Assembly (NCBI RefSeq): GCF_040548735.1
Contig: NZ_JBEPSD010000001.1
Location: 558,001-622,000, forward strand
Length of the DNA stretch: 64,000 bases
Source of the DNA: Rhodanobacter soli
Lineage (GTDB): Bacteria; Pseudomonadota; Gammaproteobacteria; Xanthomonadales; Rhodanobacteraceae
Reading direction: 5' to 3'
In this document: positions 9,919 through 19,898 of the stretch, in pieces
Layout of the letters: every line of letters starts with the position of its first letter
How positions within the stretch are numbered: the first letter of the stretch is position 1
Translations under genes and position numbers: made by a program
Notes under the pieces: generated by a model
Told to the model about the DNA's origin: nothing
What the model saw: the letters and a program-made list of their open reading frames with translations, nothing else
The model's database searches: none

Positions 9919-10545
9919 TCAGCGCTGCTTGATCGTCGCCTGCAACATCACCACGGCACGGTCGCCGACCACGGCGGGGTCGCCGCTGCGCGCAGTGATG
10001 CGGTAGTACACCGCCGTGGTGGATGTTCCCTGCGCGCCGTAATTCTGCGAGTTGGCGCTCTGGTTGAAACCGGTGCTGGAGGTGGTATCGACCCAGTTGC
10101 CCATGTTCTCCACCACGTACTGCGGCTGGCCGGCGGCGACGCTGCCGACCGTGAACTGCCCCGCCGCGGTGCCGGCGGCTACCGTCTGGATCTTGCCGGT
10201 CGGGAACTGGGGATCGGTGAACGGATTGCCCAGGCACACCACGCTGGCGGCCTGGCAGTTGCGCGCGATGATGCCGGGATTGGTGGGAACCAGGGCGGCC
10301 GCTGCACGCATGGCCGCCTCGGCATTCTGGAAGGCGACCTGGCGGTCGTACAGGTTGTTCGCCATCTTCTGCTGCATGACGGTGCCGCGTACCGCGGCCA
10401 GCCCGACCAGGGTGATCACCACCAGCAGGATCAGCGCCACCACCAGCGCCGCTCCGCGCTGGTCGGCGCGACGCGACGGCGAAAAGCCGCCACGGCAGCA
10501 TGGTTGCGTCGCGAACATGGATGAGGGTGCGGGAACACGGTTCAT
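9919..10545 (-). CDS. pilX: Minor pilin assembly protein PilX
   Basis: The 208-residue product carries the PilX N-terminal motif RGAALVVALILLVVITLVGL near residues 29-49, a hydrophobic helix lacking the canonical GFTLIE motif but preceded by Gly, as in PilX family members. AVRGTVMQQKMANNLYDRQVAFQNAEAAMRAA follows in separate family-conserved stretches. It is a membrane-anchored minor pilin that helps prime type IV pilus assembly with PilV, PilW, FimT/U and PilY1. The start ATG lies one base after the pilW stop (TGACATG), so the genes are coupled. Confidence 0.92.
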   Translation of the reverse strand: MNRVPAPSSMFATQPCCRGGFSPSRRADQRGAALVVALILLVVITLVGLAAVRGTVMQQKMANNLYDRQVAFQNAEAAMRAAAALVPTNPGIIARNCQAASVVCLGNPFTDPQFPTGKIQTVAAGTAAGQFTVGSVAAGQPQYVVENMGNWVDTTSSTGFNQSANSQNYGAQGTSTTAVYYRITARSGDPAVVGDRAVVMLQATIKQR

Positions 10546-10546
10546 G

Positions 10547-11605
10547 TCAGTTCACCCGGTTGCGCACGGTGGTGGTGGCGGTGAAGGTGCGCGTCAGCGG
10601 CTTGACGTCGGTGCCGGCGCGCTGGTCGGCGCTTTGCAGCGTTAGCTTGACCTGCACGGCATCGACCACGGCCCAATTGGCGATCGAGCTGGCGGCCACG
10701 AACGCGGCATCGCCCTTCGCGTGGTAGCGGATGGTCATGTCAGTGACGTCACGCACCATTTCCTGCGGCGTGCCGAGAAACACGTTTTCCTTCGCGTCAG
10801 GGGCGGACAGCGCAACCCGGTACAGGGAGCGTCCCTGGACTGGATTGTTGCCGATGTACCAGTCGGCGGCGCCCAGCTTGGCGATCTGCGAGTTGTTGCC
10901 GAACTGGTAGAGGTTGCCGTTGGTGCTGCTGCAGTCGCTGGGGTAGCCCAGGCCCTTCGAGCAGTTGCCGGGGTTGACCGTGTTGCCGGTGTTGTGCACG
11001 AAGGTGACGGTGTTGTTGTTGTAGTTGCTGATCTGCACCATCACCGCATGGTCGGGATCGCACACGATGACGATGTCGCCGGACTGCAGGTTGGTGGTCT
11101 TGTCGTTGAGCTTGAAGTTCGCCGCCGGCTCCTTGTCTTCCGCCACGCTCATGCCGTCGTCGATCGCGCCGAGGACCTGCACGGAATCGGTGCCGGCGAC
11201 CCGCTGGCCCGCGGCGGTGCCGAACACGCCTCCCGTCGCCGGGTCACCCTGGTTGCCGCTGTAGCCACGCAGGGCATTGGCCCAGTTCGCCCACCAGTCG
11301 GTACCGCTGTTGTTGAGCACGTTGGCCATGCGGTCGCCGTTGTTGCACGGGTTGAGCCCAGCATTGCGGATGTCGCGCGCCATCAGCTCGAATGCGATGC
11401 GCGAACCGTCCTGCACGTCGCCGAGCGCCTGATTGGTGCGGTAGGTGCGCTGGTTGGCCAGGAACACGCTGGTCACGCCGGCGATGACGATCAGGCCAAG
11501 CAGCATCGCGACCATCAGTTCGATCAGGGTGAAACCGGCAAGCGGCTTCATCGACTTGGGCATGTGACGGGCCGCGCCACGGCGGATCATGGAATGACTG
11601 CTCAT
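10547..11605 (-). CDS. pilW: Minor pilin PilW
   Basis: This 352-residue PilW-type minor pilin has the prepilin motif [24 protein letters not shown] in two adjoining parts at about residues 22-45, with Glu at mature position 5. The family-typical SVFLANQRTYRTNQALGDVQDGSRIAFELMARDIRNAG region follows. The start MSSHSMIRR is set by the ATGA overlap with the pilV stop; in-frame sequence further upstream belongs to pilV read in another frame and was discarded. Role: part of the inner-membrane minor-pilin complex that initiates type IV pili. Confidence 0.93.
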   Translation of the reverse strand: MSSHSMIRRGAARHMPKSMKPLAGFTLIELMVAMLLGLIVIAGVTSVFLANQRTYRTNQALGDVQDGSRIAFELMARDIRNAGLNPCNNGDRMANVLNNSGTDWWANWANALRGYSGNQGDPATGGVFGTAAGQRVAGTDSVQVLGAIDDGMSVAEDKEPAANFKLNDKTTNLQSGDIVIVCDPDHAVMVQISNYNNNTVTFVHNTGNTVNPGNCSKGLGYPSDCSSTNGNLYQFGNNSQIAKLGAADWYIGNNPVQGRSLYRVALSAPDAKENVFLGTPQEMVRDVTDMTIRYHAKGDAAFVAASSIANWAVVDAVQVKLTLQSADQRAGTDVKPLTRTFTATTTVRNRVN

Positions 11606-12099
11606 AGCATGGCCCTGGTGACGACTTGCTGTTGGTTGGTGCCGCCTACGCCCGCCCTGCTGTCGTCGAACGTGATGGTGACGGTGCAGTCGGCGCTGGC
11701 CGTACCGACGGCCGTGCAGGCGATGCTGCCGGTGGTGCTGGCGACTGCGCCCAGGCTCTTGTTGCCGAGCCCCTGGCTGCACCACTGGTTGAGCTGGACG
11801 CTGGCCAGGGAACCGCTTGCCGCCGGGCAGGCGTTGGCTGCAATCGGCGTGGACGTGTTGTAGTCGCCGTTGCGGGCACCACCGATGTCCGCACGCATCG
11901 CATCCAGGATCGAATAGCTGGCGACCGTGACCATGCTGCGCGCCATCGCGCTGTTGTTGGTGGAGAGCGACATGGCCTGCAGCGCGGCGATGCCGAGGAA
12001 GGCGATGGACAGCACCAGCACGGCGATCAGCACCTCGATCAGGCCGACGCCGGACTGCGCCACGATACGCGGCATGGCTGGAACAGGGCGGAGGCTCAC
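11602..12099 (-). CDS. pilV: Minor pilin PilV
   Basis: The product is a type IV minor pilin with the motif QSGVGLIEVLIAVLVLSIAFLGIAALQ, Glu at mature position 5, and a short Cys-containing globular domain. Two starts are possible. The GTG at 12099 overlaps the fimT stop as GTGA and has GGGAG 7 bases upstream; it gives 165 residues and is preferred here. The ATG at 12075 gives 157 residues and a nine-residue leader, more usual for the class, but has no clear ribosome binding site. The stop overlaps pilW as ATGA. It works with PilW, PilX and PilY1 in pilus priming. Confidence 0.88.
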   Translation of the reverse strand: MSLRPVPAMPRIVAQSGVGLIEVLIAVLVLSIAFLGIAALQAMSLSTNNSAMARSMVTVASYSILDAMRADIGGARNGDYNTSTPIAANACPAASGSLASVQLNQWCSQGLGNKSLGAVASTTGSIACTAVGTASADCTVTITFDDSRAGVGGTNQQQVVTRAML

Positions 12100-12734
12100 G
12101 GGCAGGCTCCCGAACTGGGGGTGGACACGAGGATCGAGCCGGCCGTCATCGTGATCACGCGATGGTTGTTGGTGCTCATCTGGCTGGTGCAAATGTCGGC
12201 CACCGTACCGCTGTAGGGGCTCGTGGTACCGACGGCCTGCCCCAGCCCCTGCCCTCCGAAACGGATCGCCTTCACGTCGCCCTTCAGCTGCACGGCCCCG
12301 GTGATGCCGACTGTGCCAGCCAGTACCTGAGAGGGTGTCGTGCCCGCCATGGCGTAGACCGCGCCGACCTCAGTGCCACACTTGGTGCCCAACGCATCGG
12401 TCGTGGTGTTGGCACTGGCCGAGTTGCTGCACAACTGGGTATTCGCGTTGCGCTTGACCGCTTCCATCCGCGCCACGTGGACCGCATTGATGATGTCGTT
12501 GGCGGTGGTGTTGAGCTTGTTGGAAAGCGTCAGTGACTTGAAACTCGGCACCGCGATCATGATCAGCACCAGGGCCACGGCCATGGTGATCAGCAGCTCG
12601 ACCAGGGTGAAGCCGCGCTCGCGCCGCCGCGCCGCGACCCGTACCGATCCGCACTCCAGCGAGCGACCGCCGAGATTCTTCGGCTTACGCGTTTCGATCA
12701 GCGAGACGCCTCGCTGACGCGACAAGACTTGCAT
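12096..12734 (-). CDS. fimT: FimT/FimU-type (GspH domain) minor pilin with an unusual long leader
   Basis: First gene of the minor-pilin operon, 212 residues. The pilin motif ERGFTLVELLITMAVALVLI begins near residue 48, followed by SFKSLTLSNKLNTTANDIINAVHVARMEAVKRN, which is typical of GspH/FimT proteins. The start at 12734 has GGGAG 6 bases upstream and there is no alternative ATG, GTG or TTG between it and the pilin motif. The leader is therefore about 47 residues and itself contains RQRGVSLIET, which resembles the start of a second prepilin. Length and C-terminal Cys pattern otherwise fit the family. About 180 bp upstream separate it from the GGDEF gene on the same strand. Confidence 0.85.
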   Translation of the reverse strand: MQVLSRQRGVSLIETRKPKNLGGRSLECGSVRVAARRRERGFTLVELLITMAVALVLIMIAVPSFKSLTLSNKLNTTANDIINAVHVARMEAVKRNANTQLCSNSASANTTTDALGTKCGTEVGAVYAMAGTTPSQVLAGTVGITGAVQLKGDVKAIRFGGQGLGQAVGTTSPYSGTVADICTSQMSTNNHRVITMTAGSILVSTPSSGACP

Positions 12735-12914
12735 GGAATTCTCCCTGATACCCCTGCAGCCACTGTACCTATCGGTCCCGCTCCGGCCAGCCTCCAGCCG
12801 ACAGGCGGTAGCAATTGCCCGACAAGCGGCTGATGGCGGCGCAGAAAAGGTGATCGGGTTCACGCGCAGTCGGCCAGGGCGGCGGCGGCGATCGCATCGC
12901 AGCCATTCCAATCG

Positions 12915-14819
12915 CTACGGAGCGGCCTCGATTCGGTTCCTGCCGTTGTCCTTGGCGTGGTACAGCGCAGCGTCCGCGCGCCGCACCAGGGAAGCGGCCC
13001 CCGTATCGGCGTGCCTCAACTGGGCGACGCCGAGGCTGATCGAGAGCTGCAGTTCGATGCCGGCGACTGTCGGCCGCGCGGCAGCCACGTTGGCGCGCAG
13101 GCGCTCGGCCACCTGCAGGCCGCCCTCGAGATCGGTATCGGGCAGCATGACCAGAAACTCCTCGCCGCCCATGCGGCCAAGCCGATCGAACTGGCGCAGC
13201 GCTCCTTGGCAAGCCTGGACGATCTGCTCCAGCACCTGGTCGCCGACCGGATGACCATGCCTGTCGTTGACGCGCTTGAAGTGGTCGATGTCGAGCATGA
13301 TCACGGTCAGCCAGCGATGGGTACGGCGTGCCTCGTCGACGGCCACGTGCAGCATGTGTTCGATATGACGGCGGTTGGAGATGCCGGTCAGCGGGTCGGT
13401 GAGGGCCAGCCGGTGCAGGCGGCGGCTCTGGCGCCATTGCCGCCATGCCAGCCAGAGCATCAGCACCAGCAGCACGCCGGCAAGCAGGATGGCCAGGCGC
13501 TGCCAGCTGCGAACGCGCTCCAGCGCAGCCAGTTGCTGCTCCTTGAGCATCTTGTCGGCGGCCAGCTTGCGGTTCTCCAACTCACGCCGTTCGGTATCGA
13601 ACTGGTAGCTCATCAGAGTGGTGATCTGGGTCTTGGCCATGCGCGCCAGCGCAGCATCGGCCTTCATCTTGAGCTTGAGATCCGCCAGCGCAGCGGATGG
13701 CTTGCCCAACGCCTCCTGGTTCTTCGAGCGCTCCTCGTACAGTTCGGCCAGGTAACGCATGTTGTTGCTGTGCCTGACGTTCGCCTCGGCAACATCGAAC
13801 TCGCGCGCGGCCAGCTCGCGCTGGCCCAGACCCGCATGGGCCTCGGCCGACTGCAGGGCCAGCATGCCGGTATTGGACTTGTCCGAGACGTCCTGGAATT
13901 CCCTGGCGGCGTGCTCCAGGTACTGCAGCGCCTCGGCGTACTGCTGCCGGGCATTGCTGCTCTCCGCCAATGCCAGCAGAGCGGCCCCCACGCTTTGCCG
14001 CGAACCGGTTTCACGCGCCAACGCCAGAGCCCGCTGCAGGGGCACAACCGCAGCGGCGGCATCGCCCCGCTCGGTTGCCAAAAACCCCAGCTGCAGGTTG
14101 ACCACCATCTGTTCCTGCTTGTCCTGCTTGCGTTGCGCGAAGACCATCGACTGCCGCAGGTAGTCGCCGGCCTTGTCGTACTCCCCCAATCGCCGGTAGA
14201 TGGTGGCGATGCTGATGAGATTGGACTGCGCGGCCGTCGTATTGCCCGCCACTTCATAGAGACGCTGCGCCTCCAGAAAATCGAACAGGGCTTTCGCCTG
14301 CTCGCCCAGCAACGACTGGGCGCTGCCGCGCCAGGTCAGTCCGTCGGCGATCAGGCGGCCGTTCTCCAGACGCCGCGCAATCCGGATGCCCTCCTCGTAA
14401 GCTGGCAGCGCGTCGCGCTCCGTGGTGACCCGGCCCTGGTAAAGGCCGCGGCAAATCTGGAAGTTGGCCTCCGCTTCCAGGTCGCCCGCCTGGCGGGCCT
14501 GCTCGATGCCACCGCCTGCATAGGCGTAGCCGCCGTTGGCGTCGTTGTCGAACGCCAGGAAGCAGTACATGTATTCGTACCGGCGCCGCCGGTAGGCATC
14601 GTTGGACGGCAGCAGGGCACGCAGGCGATCGAGGGTGTGGTCGACGGACGCCTGGCTGTTGAGAGCCACCTCACCGTTGTCCAGTCGCCGGATGAGCTGG
14701 TCGAACGCCACCGTGTCGCGCACCGATGCCTGCGCCGCCGGTTCGGCATGCGCGCACAACGCCGTCGCCAACAGCAACACCAGCACACCAGGTAAACCAC
14801 GAAATAGTCCGGACAACAC
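12915..14819 (-). CDS. Membrane diguanylate cyclase with periplasmic TPR region
   Basis: This 634-residue protein has a signal peptide (about 1-25), a long periplasmic region of tetratricopeptide-like helices (about 40-400, for example GEYDKAGDYLRQSM and GQRELAAREFDVAE), a transmembrane segment near 438-462, and a C-terminal GGDEF domain beginning ALTDPLTGISNRRHIEHML. The catalytic signature is RMGGEEF near 548-554, and the allosteric product-binding RxxD (RQFD) sits at the usual spacing upstream, so an active, feedback-inhibited cyclic-di-GMP synthase is expected. The start is GTG. Its position just upstream of a pilus operon is suggestive of surface-associated signalling, but no direct link is shown. 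Confidence 0.9.
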   Translation of the reverse strand: MLSGLFRGLPGVLVLLLATALCAHAEPAAQASVRDTVAFDQLIRRLDNGEVALNSQASVDHTLDRLRALLPSNDAYRRRRYEYMYCFLAFDNDANGGYAYAGGGIEQARQAGDLEAEANFQICRGLYQGRVTTERDALPAYEEGIRIARRLENGRLIADGLTWRGSAQSLLGEQAKALFDFLEAQRLYEVAGNTTAAQSNLISIATIYRRLGEYDKAGDYLRQSMVFAQRKQDKQEQMVVNLQLGFLATERGDAAAAVVPLQRALALARETGSRQSVGAALLALAESSNARQQYAEALQYLEHAAREFQDVSDKSNTGMLALQSAEAHAGLGQRELAAREFDVAEANVRHSNNMRYLAELYEERSKNQEALGKPSAALADLKLKMKADAALARMAKTQITTLMSYQFDTERRELENRKLAADKMLKEQQLAALERVRSWQRLAILLAGVLLVLMLWLAWRQWRQSRRLHRLALTDPLTGISNRRHIEHMLHVAVDEARRTHRWLTVIMLDIDHFKRVNDRHGHPVGDQVLEQIVQACQGALRQFDRLGRMGGEEFLVMLPDTDLEGGLQVAERLRANVAAARPTVAGIELQLSISLGVAQLRHADTGAASLVRRADAALYHAKDNGRNRIEAAP

Positions 14820-15006
14820 GCCCCCGAGAAAGTCGATTCAGACCCTCCATGTCCGCACGGCGCAGGCCGTCGTCTCGTTATCGGCCGGGTCGCGAAAAAC
14901 CTGAAGGATGCTTGGCCCGCCGGCGAGACCGCGGCCCGACAGCCGCCGAGCGAAGCGCCGGCCCTGCCATTTCACGTTGTCCGGCCCGCCGACGCCGCAA
15001 TCGCGC

Positions 15007-15035
15007 TTGCGCCATCGCGGTGCGGCCCGTAAAAT
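15007..15035 (+). promoter_or_regulatory. Putative sigma-70 promoter of tRNA-Thr
   Basis: TTGCGC (15007-15012), a 17-bp spacer and TAAAAT (15030-15035) lie so that transcription would start near 15042, about 6 bases before the tRNA. A good -10 match and ideal spacing support it; activity is inferred. Confidence 0.6.
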
Positions 15036-15047
15036 CATCGGCTCTTT

Positions 15048-15123
15048 GCCGGAATAGCTCAGTTGGTAGAGCGGCGCATTCGTAATGCGTAGGTCGTAGG
15101 TTCGATTCCTATTTCCGGCACCA
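15048..15123 (+). tRNA. tRNA-Thr, anticodon CGU
   Basis: This is a complete 76-nt cloverleaf: acceptor GCCGGAA pairs with TTCCGGC; D arm GCTC...GAGC; anticodon arm GCGCA-TTCGTAA-TGCGT giving anticodon CGU (reads ACG); T arm GTAGG-TTCGATT-CCTAT; discriminator A and an encoded CCA. A promoter lies just upstream and a strong terminator 18 bases downstream, so it is a single-gene unit. Confidence 0.97.
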
Positions 15124-15140
15124 GTTCATGCAAGACCCGA

Positions 15141-15173
15141 AGCCCCGGAATGCCATGCTCTCCGGGGCTTTTT
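15141..15173 (+). terminator. Rho-independent terminator after tRNA-Thr
   Basis: The 9-bp stem AGCCCCGGA / TCCGGGGCT (15141-15149, 15161-15169) with an 11-nt loop is followed by five Ts. Confidence 0.85.
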
Positions 15174-15228
15174 GCTGCGCCGATGACGCAGCTTCGCAGG
15201 GCGGGCACTGTCTGCCCGATGAATCAGG

Positions 15229-16191
15229 TTACAGACTGGCGGAGCTGCTGCCGCCGACCACGCGCAGTTCCTTCGGCAGGGCGAAGGTGATGTTTTCCGG
15301 TTCGCCGTCCAGTTCGCGCACGTTGCCGGCACCCCATGACTGCAGGCGGGCGATCACGTCGCGTACCAGTTTCTCCGGCGCGGAGGCGCCGGCGGTGAGG
15401 CCGATGCGGTTGACGCCATCGAGCCAGCTGCGCTCGATGTGTTCGGCACTGTCGATCAGGAACGAGCGCACGCCCTGCTTCTCGGCCAGTTCGCGCAGGC
15501 GGTTGGAGTTGGAGCTGTTGACCGAGCCGACCACCAGCATCAGGTCCACCGCACCGGCGAGCCGGCGCACGGCGTCCTGGCGGTTCTGCGTGGCGTAGCA
15601 GATGTCGTCCTTGCGCGGCCCCTCGATGTCGGGGAACTTCACGCGCAACGCCTCGATGATCGCCTTGGTGTCATCCACCGACAGCGTGGTCTGGGTGACG
15701 TAGGACAGCTCGTGCGGGAAAGCCGGTGCCAGCGTGGCGACGTCCTCCAGCGATTCGACCAGCAGGATCTCGCCACTGTTGGCCGGATTCCACTGCCCCA
15801 TCGTGCCCTCGACTTCCGGATGGCCGGCGTGGCCGATCAACACCACGCTGCGGCCGATGCGGCCCAGCCGTGCCACTTCCATATGCACCTTGGTGACCAG
15901 CGGACAGGTGGCGTCGAAGACCTTGAGATGACGCTGCTCGGCTTCCTCGCGCACCGCCTGCGACACGCCGTGGGCGCTGAAGATCACGGTGGCGCCATCG
16001 GGCACCTCGTGCAGTTCCTCGACGAACACCGCGCCGTCGGCACGCAGCTTGTCGACCACGTAGCGGTTGTGCACCACCTCGTGCCGCACGTAGATCGGCG
16101 CGCCCCACGATTCCAGCGCACGCTCGACGATGGCGATGGCGCGATCGACGCCGGCGCAGAAGCCTCGGGGGTTGGCGAGCAGGATGTCCAT
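15229..16191 (-). CDS. ispH: 4-hydroxy-3-methylbut-2-enyl diphosphate reductase IspH
   Basis: IspH catalyses the last step of the MEP isoprenoid pathway, reducing HMBPP to IPP and DMAPP with a [4Fe-4S] cluster. The 320-residue sequence starts [18 protein letters not shown], with the first cluster cysteine at residue 12. The other expected elements are present: [26 protein letters not shown] (second Cys), and CYATQNRQ (third Cys) followed by [13 protein letters not shown]. The frame is open further upstream to 16254, but the family start is at 16191. It is the last gene of the murJ-ribF-ileS-lspA-ispH run on the minus strand, a conserved gammaproteobacterial order. Confidence 0.96.
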   Translation of the reverse strand: MDILLANPRGFCAGVDRAIAIVERALESWGAPIYVRHEVVHNRYVVDKLRADGAVFVEELHEVPDGATVIFSAHGVSQAVREEAEQRHLKVFDATCPLVTKVHMEVARLGRIGRSVVLIGHAGHPEVEGTMGQWNPANSGEILLVESLEDVATLAPAFPHELSYVTQTTLSVDDTKAIIEALRVKFPDIEGPRKDDICYATQNRQDAVRRLAGAVDLMLVVGSVNSSNSNRLRELAEKQGVRSFLIDSAEHIERSWLDGVNRIGLTAGASAPEKLVRDVIARLQSWGAGNVRELDGEPENITFALPKELRVVGGSSSASL

Positions 16192-16196
16192 TGACG

Positions 16197-16270
16197 TCTC
16201 AGGAGTGCGTGGAGAGGAGTGAGAAATGAGCAAAGGCAGCCACTCGTTCTTCACTCCCTACTTTTCTCAT
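16197..16270. repeat. GAGTGAG-type inverted repeat (copy 1)
   Basis: An imperfect palindrome between lspA and ispH: GGAGAGGAGTGAGAAATGAG on the left and CACTCCCTACTTTTCTCATT on the right. Related copies lie at 34762-34832 and 55786-55880. Its right edge runs to within 7 bp of the lspA stop. Confidence 0.6.
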
Positions 16271-16276
16271 TCCCGA

Positions 16277-16777
16277 TTATCGCACGCCATCCCCGGGCTT
16301 GCCGGCGAACAGGCCGAACACGATCAGCATCACGGCGCCGACGGTGATGCCGCAGTCGGCGATGTTGAACACCGGGTAGTTCCACTGGCGGAAGTACACG
16401 TGGATGAAATCGGTAACCTGGGCCGCGTGCAGGCGGTCGATCAGGTTGCCGATCGCGCCGCCCACGATCAATGCCAGCGGCAGGCTGGTGCGCCAGTCGC
16501 GCCGTGGTGTGCGCGCCAGCCACGTCACCAGCACCGCGCTGATCGCCAGCGCCAGCAGCACGAAGAACCAGCGCTGCCAGCCGGCACCGCTGGCCAGGAA
16601 ACTGAACGCGGCGCCACTGTTGAACGCCAGCGTCCAGTTCAGGAAACCGGGGATCACCGGATGCGGCACGCCCATCGGCTGCAGCGCATGCACCGCCCAC
16701 CACTTGCTGAGCTGGTCGAGCACGATGACGGCGGCGGAGAGCCAGAGCCAGGGGAGTGCGTTGGGTTTCGGCGTCAT
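16277..16777 (-). CDS. lspA: Lipoprotein signal peptidase LspA (signal peptidase II)
   Basis: This inner-membrane aspartyl protease of 166 residues removes the signal peptide of diacylglyceryl-modified prolipoproteins. The sequence shows four hydrophobic segments, the LDQLSKWW motif near residue 20, and both catalytic-aspartate motifs: GGAIGNLIDRL near 112 and NIADCGITVGA near 138. FNSGAAFSFL is also typical. It sits between ileS and ispH, its usual neighbours. The ATG at 16777 gives the standard family length. Confidence 0.96.
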   Translation of the reverse strand: MTPKPNALPWLWLSAAVIVLDQLSKWWAVHALQPMGVPHPVIPGFLNWTLAFNSGAAFSFLASGAGWQRWFFVLLALAISAVLVTWLARTPRRDWRTSLPLALIVGGAIGNLIDRLHAAQVTDFIHVYFRQWNYPVFNIADCGITVGAVMLIVFGLFAGKPGDGVR

Positions 16778-16814
16778 GGAGTGCGGGACTCGGTCGTGGC
16801 AGGTTTTGATTCCT

Positions 16815-16922
16815 CCTCCTGCAACGGAGGGGGCGGTCGGGCGAGGGTCGCTTTTGATCTTGAGAGATCAGATCAAGAGCCTACCCCTCCCCAGCCCTCC
16901 CCTGCTTTGCAGGGGAGGGAGA
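16815..16922. repeat. REP-like doublet between ileS and lspA
   Basis: Two inverted GC-rich hairpin units flank a GATCTTGAGAGATCAGATC centre. The right unit is CCCTCCCCTGC / GCAGGGGAGGG (about 16897-16921). The left unit, around CCTCCTCCTGCAACGGAGG, is degenerate. Related units lie at 23063, 38564, 46899 and 49043. Confidence 0.65.
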
Positions 16923-16940
16923 CAAGCGGGGCTTCGCGGG

Positions 16941-19802
16941 TCAGAACCAGCGGCGGTCCTCGCCGGGACCTTCGACGTTGCTGACGCAGCGGCTGCACAG
17001 CTCGGGATGCTCGGCGTGGCTGCCCACGTCGTCGCGGCGGTGCCAGCAACGCACGCACTTGGCGGCGCTGCTGACGTCGGCGGAAACCCAGGCTTCGGCG
17101 CCGTCCAGTTCCACCTTCACCGCGTCTTCCGCGCGCGGCGTCGACGGCGCCAGGGTGAAGTCGGAGGTGATGAAGAAGAAGCGCAGCTCGTCGGCGACAT
17201 CGGCGTAGCGCGACTGGAGCGCGGCGTCGGCATGGACCACCAGCTTCGCTTCCAGCGCCGCGCCGATCCGCTCGGCCTTGCGCATGCCTTCGAGCACGCG
17301 CGAAGCGCTGTCGCGGATCGTCAGCAGATCGGCCCAGTAGCGCCGCTGTTCCGGCGAGTTCTGGGTGGCGGCCAGGCCGTCGTACCAGGTTTCGAACAGC
17401 ACGCTGTCGCCACGCCCGCCCGGCATGGCCTGCCAGATTTCCTCGGCGGTGAAGCTGAGGATCGGCGCCAGCCAGCGCACCAGCGCCTCGGTGATGCGGT
17501 ACATCGCACCCTGCGCGCTGCGCCGGCCGCGGCTGTCGGTCGGCATGGTGTAGAGCCGGTCCTTGGTGATGTCCAGGTACAGCGCGCCCAGTTCGTTGGT
17601 GCAGAAGTTCTGGATGCGCGCCACCACTTCGGGATAGTCGTAACGCTCGTACGCGGCGGTGACCGCCTGCTGCACGTCGTACGCCTGCTGCACGGCCCAC
17701 TGGTCCAGCAGCAGGCTGTCTTCCACCGGGATCAGATGTTTTGCCGGATCGAAGCCGTCCAGGTTGCCGAGCAGGAACTTCGCGGTATTGCGGATGCGCC
17801 GGTAAGTGTCGGAGACGCGCTTGAGGATCTCGTCGGAGACGGTCATCTCGTTGCGGTAGTCGGCCGAGGCCACCCACAACCGCAGCACGTCCGCGCCCAG
17901 CGTATCCATCACCTTCTGCGGCGCCACCACGTTGCCCAGCGATTTGGACATCTTGCGGCCGTTCGCGTCCACCGCGAAACCGTGGGTGAGCACTTCGTCG
18001 TAGGGCGCGCGGCCGTGGATCGCCGACGAGGTCAGCAGCGACGACTGGAACCAGCCGCGATGCTGGTCGGAGCCTTCCAGGTACATCACCTTGTAATGCG
18101 ACGCCGTGCCCTGCTGCAGTTCCGGGCGCTGGCCGATCACCGCGAAATGCGTCACGCCGGAATCGAACCAGACGTCGAGCACGTCGGTGACTTTCTCGTA
18201 GTCGTTCGCGTCGGCGCCGAGCAGCTCGGCCGCATCCAGCGTGAACCACGCGTCGATGCCGCCCTGCTCCACCTTTTTCGCGACCTGCTCCAGCAGCGCC
18301 ACGGAATCCGGGTGCGGCTCCTGCGTGGCCTTGTGCACGAACAGCGCGATCGGCACGCCCCAAGTGCGCTGGCGCGAGATGCACCAGTCCGGGCGTCCGG
18401 CGACCATGCCGGCGATGCGTTCCTCACCCCAGCCCGGCACCCAGCGCACGTTCTTGATCGAGGTCAGCGCGGTCTCGCGCAGCTGCGCCTGCTCCATCGA
18501 GATGAACCACTGCGGCGTGGTGCGGTAGATCACCGGCGTCTTGTGCCGCCAGCAGTTCGGGTAGCTGTGCTCGATCTTCGCGAACGCCAGCAGCACGCCG
18601 CGCTGGCGCAGCAGGTCGACGATGGCGTCGTTGGCCTTCCAGATATGCATGCCGCCGAGGCCGAGGCCGTCGGCAGCGGGGGTGTCGATGCGATAGGTGC
18701 CGCGCGGCTCGATGTAGTTGAGCAGGCCGATGCCGTACTCGCGCGCCACCACGAAATCCTCGACACCGTGATCGGGCGAGGTGTGCACCGCGCCGGTGCC
18801 GTCCTCGGCGCTGACGTGCTCGCCGAGGATCACCGGCACCTCGCGCGGGTAGAACGGATGGTGCAGTTGCAGGCCTTCCAGCGCCTTGCCCTCGGCATGA
18901 CCCAACACGGTCGCCTGCCCGATGCCGTAACGCTGCGCCGCCTTGTCGGCCAGCGCGCTGGCGACGACCAGCAGCACGCGCTTGCCGTCGCGCGACGGGC
19001 CTTCGATCAGCGCGTATTCCAGCCCGGCGCCGAGCGACACCGCCTGGCTTTCCGGCAAGGTCCACGGCGTGGTGGTCCAGATCGGGATGGCGGCGATGGC
19101 ATCGCCGGCATCGACGCCGAACTTCGCCAGCAGCGCTTTCGGCTCGACCGCGTCATACGCCACGTCGACCGCCGGCGAAACCTTGTCGCCGTACTCGATC
19201 TCCGCCTCGGCCAGCGCCGAGGCGCAGTCGAAGCACCAGTACACCGGCTTGGCGCCGCGCACCACGTGGCCGTTGGAAACGATGCGCGCCAGTGCGCGCA
19301 GCATGTCGGCCTCGAAGCGGAAATCCATCGAGCGATACGGGTGGTCCCAGTCGCCGAGCACGCCGAGCCGCTTGAAGTCGGCGCGCTGGGTATCGACCTG
19401 CTCGGTCGCGTACTCGCGGCACTTCTGCCGGAACGCGGCGGCGTCGAGCTTGTCGCCCGGCTTGCCGAACTTCTTCTCCACCGCGATCTCGATCGGCAGG
19501 CCGTGGCAATCCCAGCCCGGCACGTACGGCGCGCGGTAGCCGGCCAGCAGCTTGGACTTGACCACCATGTCCTTGAGGATCTTGTTGACCGCGTGGCCGA
19601 TGTGGATCGGGCCGTTCGCGTACGGCGGGCCGTCGTGCAGCACGAACACGCTGTCGCGATCGGCGGTCTTCTGCTGGATCTGCGCATAGCGATCGACCCG
19701 CTCCCACTCCGCCAGCCAGCCCGGCTCGCGCTTCGGCAAGTCGCCGCGCATGGGGAACGCCGTCTGCGGCAGGTTGATCGTGCTTTTGTAATCGTGGGTC
19801 AT
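16941..19802 (-). CDS. ileS: Isoleucyl-tRNA synthetase
   Basis: The 953-residue class I synthetase charges tRNA-Ile and edits mis-activated valine. HIGH is at residues 67-70 ([11 protein letters not shown]), KMSKS near 615-619 ([10 protein letters not shown]), and the CP1 editing domain lies in between ([15 protein letters not shown]). The C-terminal zinc-binding segment CVRCW...CSRC is present at about 915-945. The start [20 protein letters not shown] is the normal family N-terminus. It lies between ribF and lspA in the conserved cluster. Confidence 0.98.
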   Translation of the reverse strand: MTHDYKSTINLPQTAFPMRGDLPKREPGWLAEWERVDRYAQIQQKTADRDSVFVLHDGPPYANGPIHIGHAVNKILKDMVVKSKLLAGYRAPYVPGWDCHGLPIEIAVEKKFGKPGDKLDAAAFRQKCREYATEQVDTQRADFKRLGVLGDWDHPYRSMDFRFEADMLRALARIVSNGHVVRGAKPVYWCFDCASALAEAEIEYGDKVSPAVDVAYDAVEPKALLAKFGVDAGDAIAAIPIWTTTPWTLPESQAVSLGAGLEYALIEGPSRDGKRVLLVVASALADKAAQRYGIGQATVLGHAEGKALEGLQLHHPFYPREVPVILGEHVSAEDGTGAVHTSPDHGVEDFVVAREYGIGLLNYIEPRGTYRIDTPAADGLGLGGMHIWKANDAIVDLLRQRGVLLAFAKIEHSYPNCWRHKTPVIYRTTPQWFISMEQAQLRETALTSIKNVRWVPGWGEERIAGMVAGRPDWCISRQRTWGVPIALFVHKATQEPHPDSVALLEQVAKKVEQGGIDAWFTLDAAELLGADANDYEKVTDVLDVWFDSGVTHFAVIGQRPELQQGTASHYKVMYLEGSDQHRGWFQSSLLTSSAIHGRAPYDEVLTHGFAVDANGRKMSKSLGNVVAPQKVMDTLGADVLRLWVASADYRNEMTVSDEILKRVSDTYRRIRNTAKFLLGNLDGFDPAKHLIPVEDSLLLDQWAVQQAYDVQQAVTAAYERYDYPEVVARIQNFCTNELGALYLDITKDRLYTMPTDSRGRRSAQGAMYRITEALVRWLAPILSFTAEEIWQAMPGGRGDSVLFETWYDGLAATQNSPEQRRYWADLLTIRDSASRVLEGMRKAERIGAALEAKLVVHADAALQSRYADVADELRFFFITSDFTLAPSTPRAEDAVKVELDGAEAWVSADVSSAAKCVRCWHRRDDVGSHAEHPELCSRCVSNVEGPGEDRRWF

Positions 19803-19898
19803 TGCGTGGATGCCGTCACTGAGGTGTTGCCGCCCGCCAGATGGCAGGCAAAGAAAGGAAAGTTAGTCGATTTCGACCCGTGCCGTAATGCCGCGTCC

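Noticed and set aside
12800-12825. Sigma-54-like element TTGTCGGGCAATTGCT upstream of fimT
   Set aside because: The -12 half fits (TTGCT) but the -24 half matches only 4 of 7 positions. Not enough to call a promoter.
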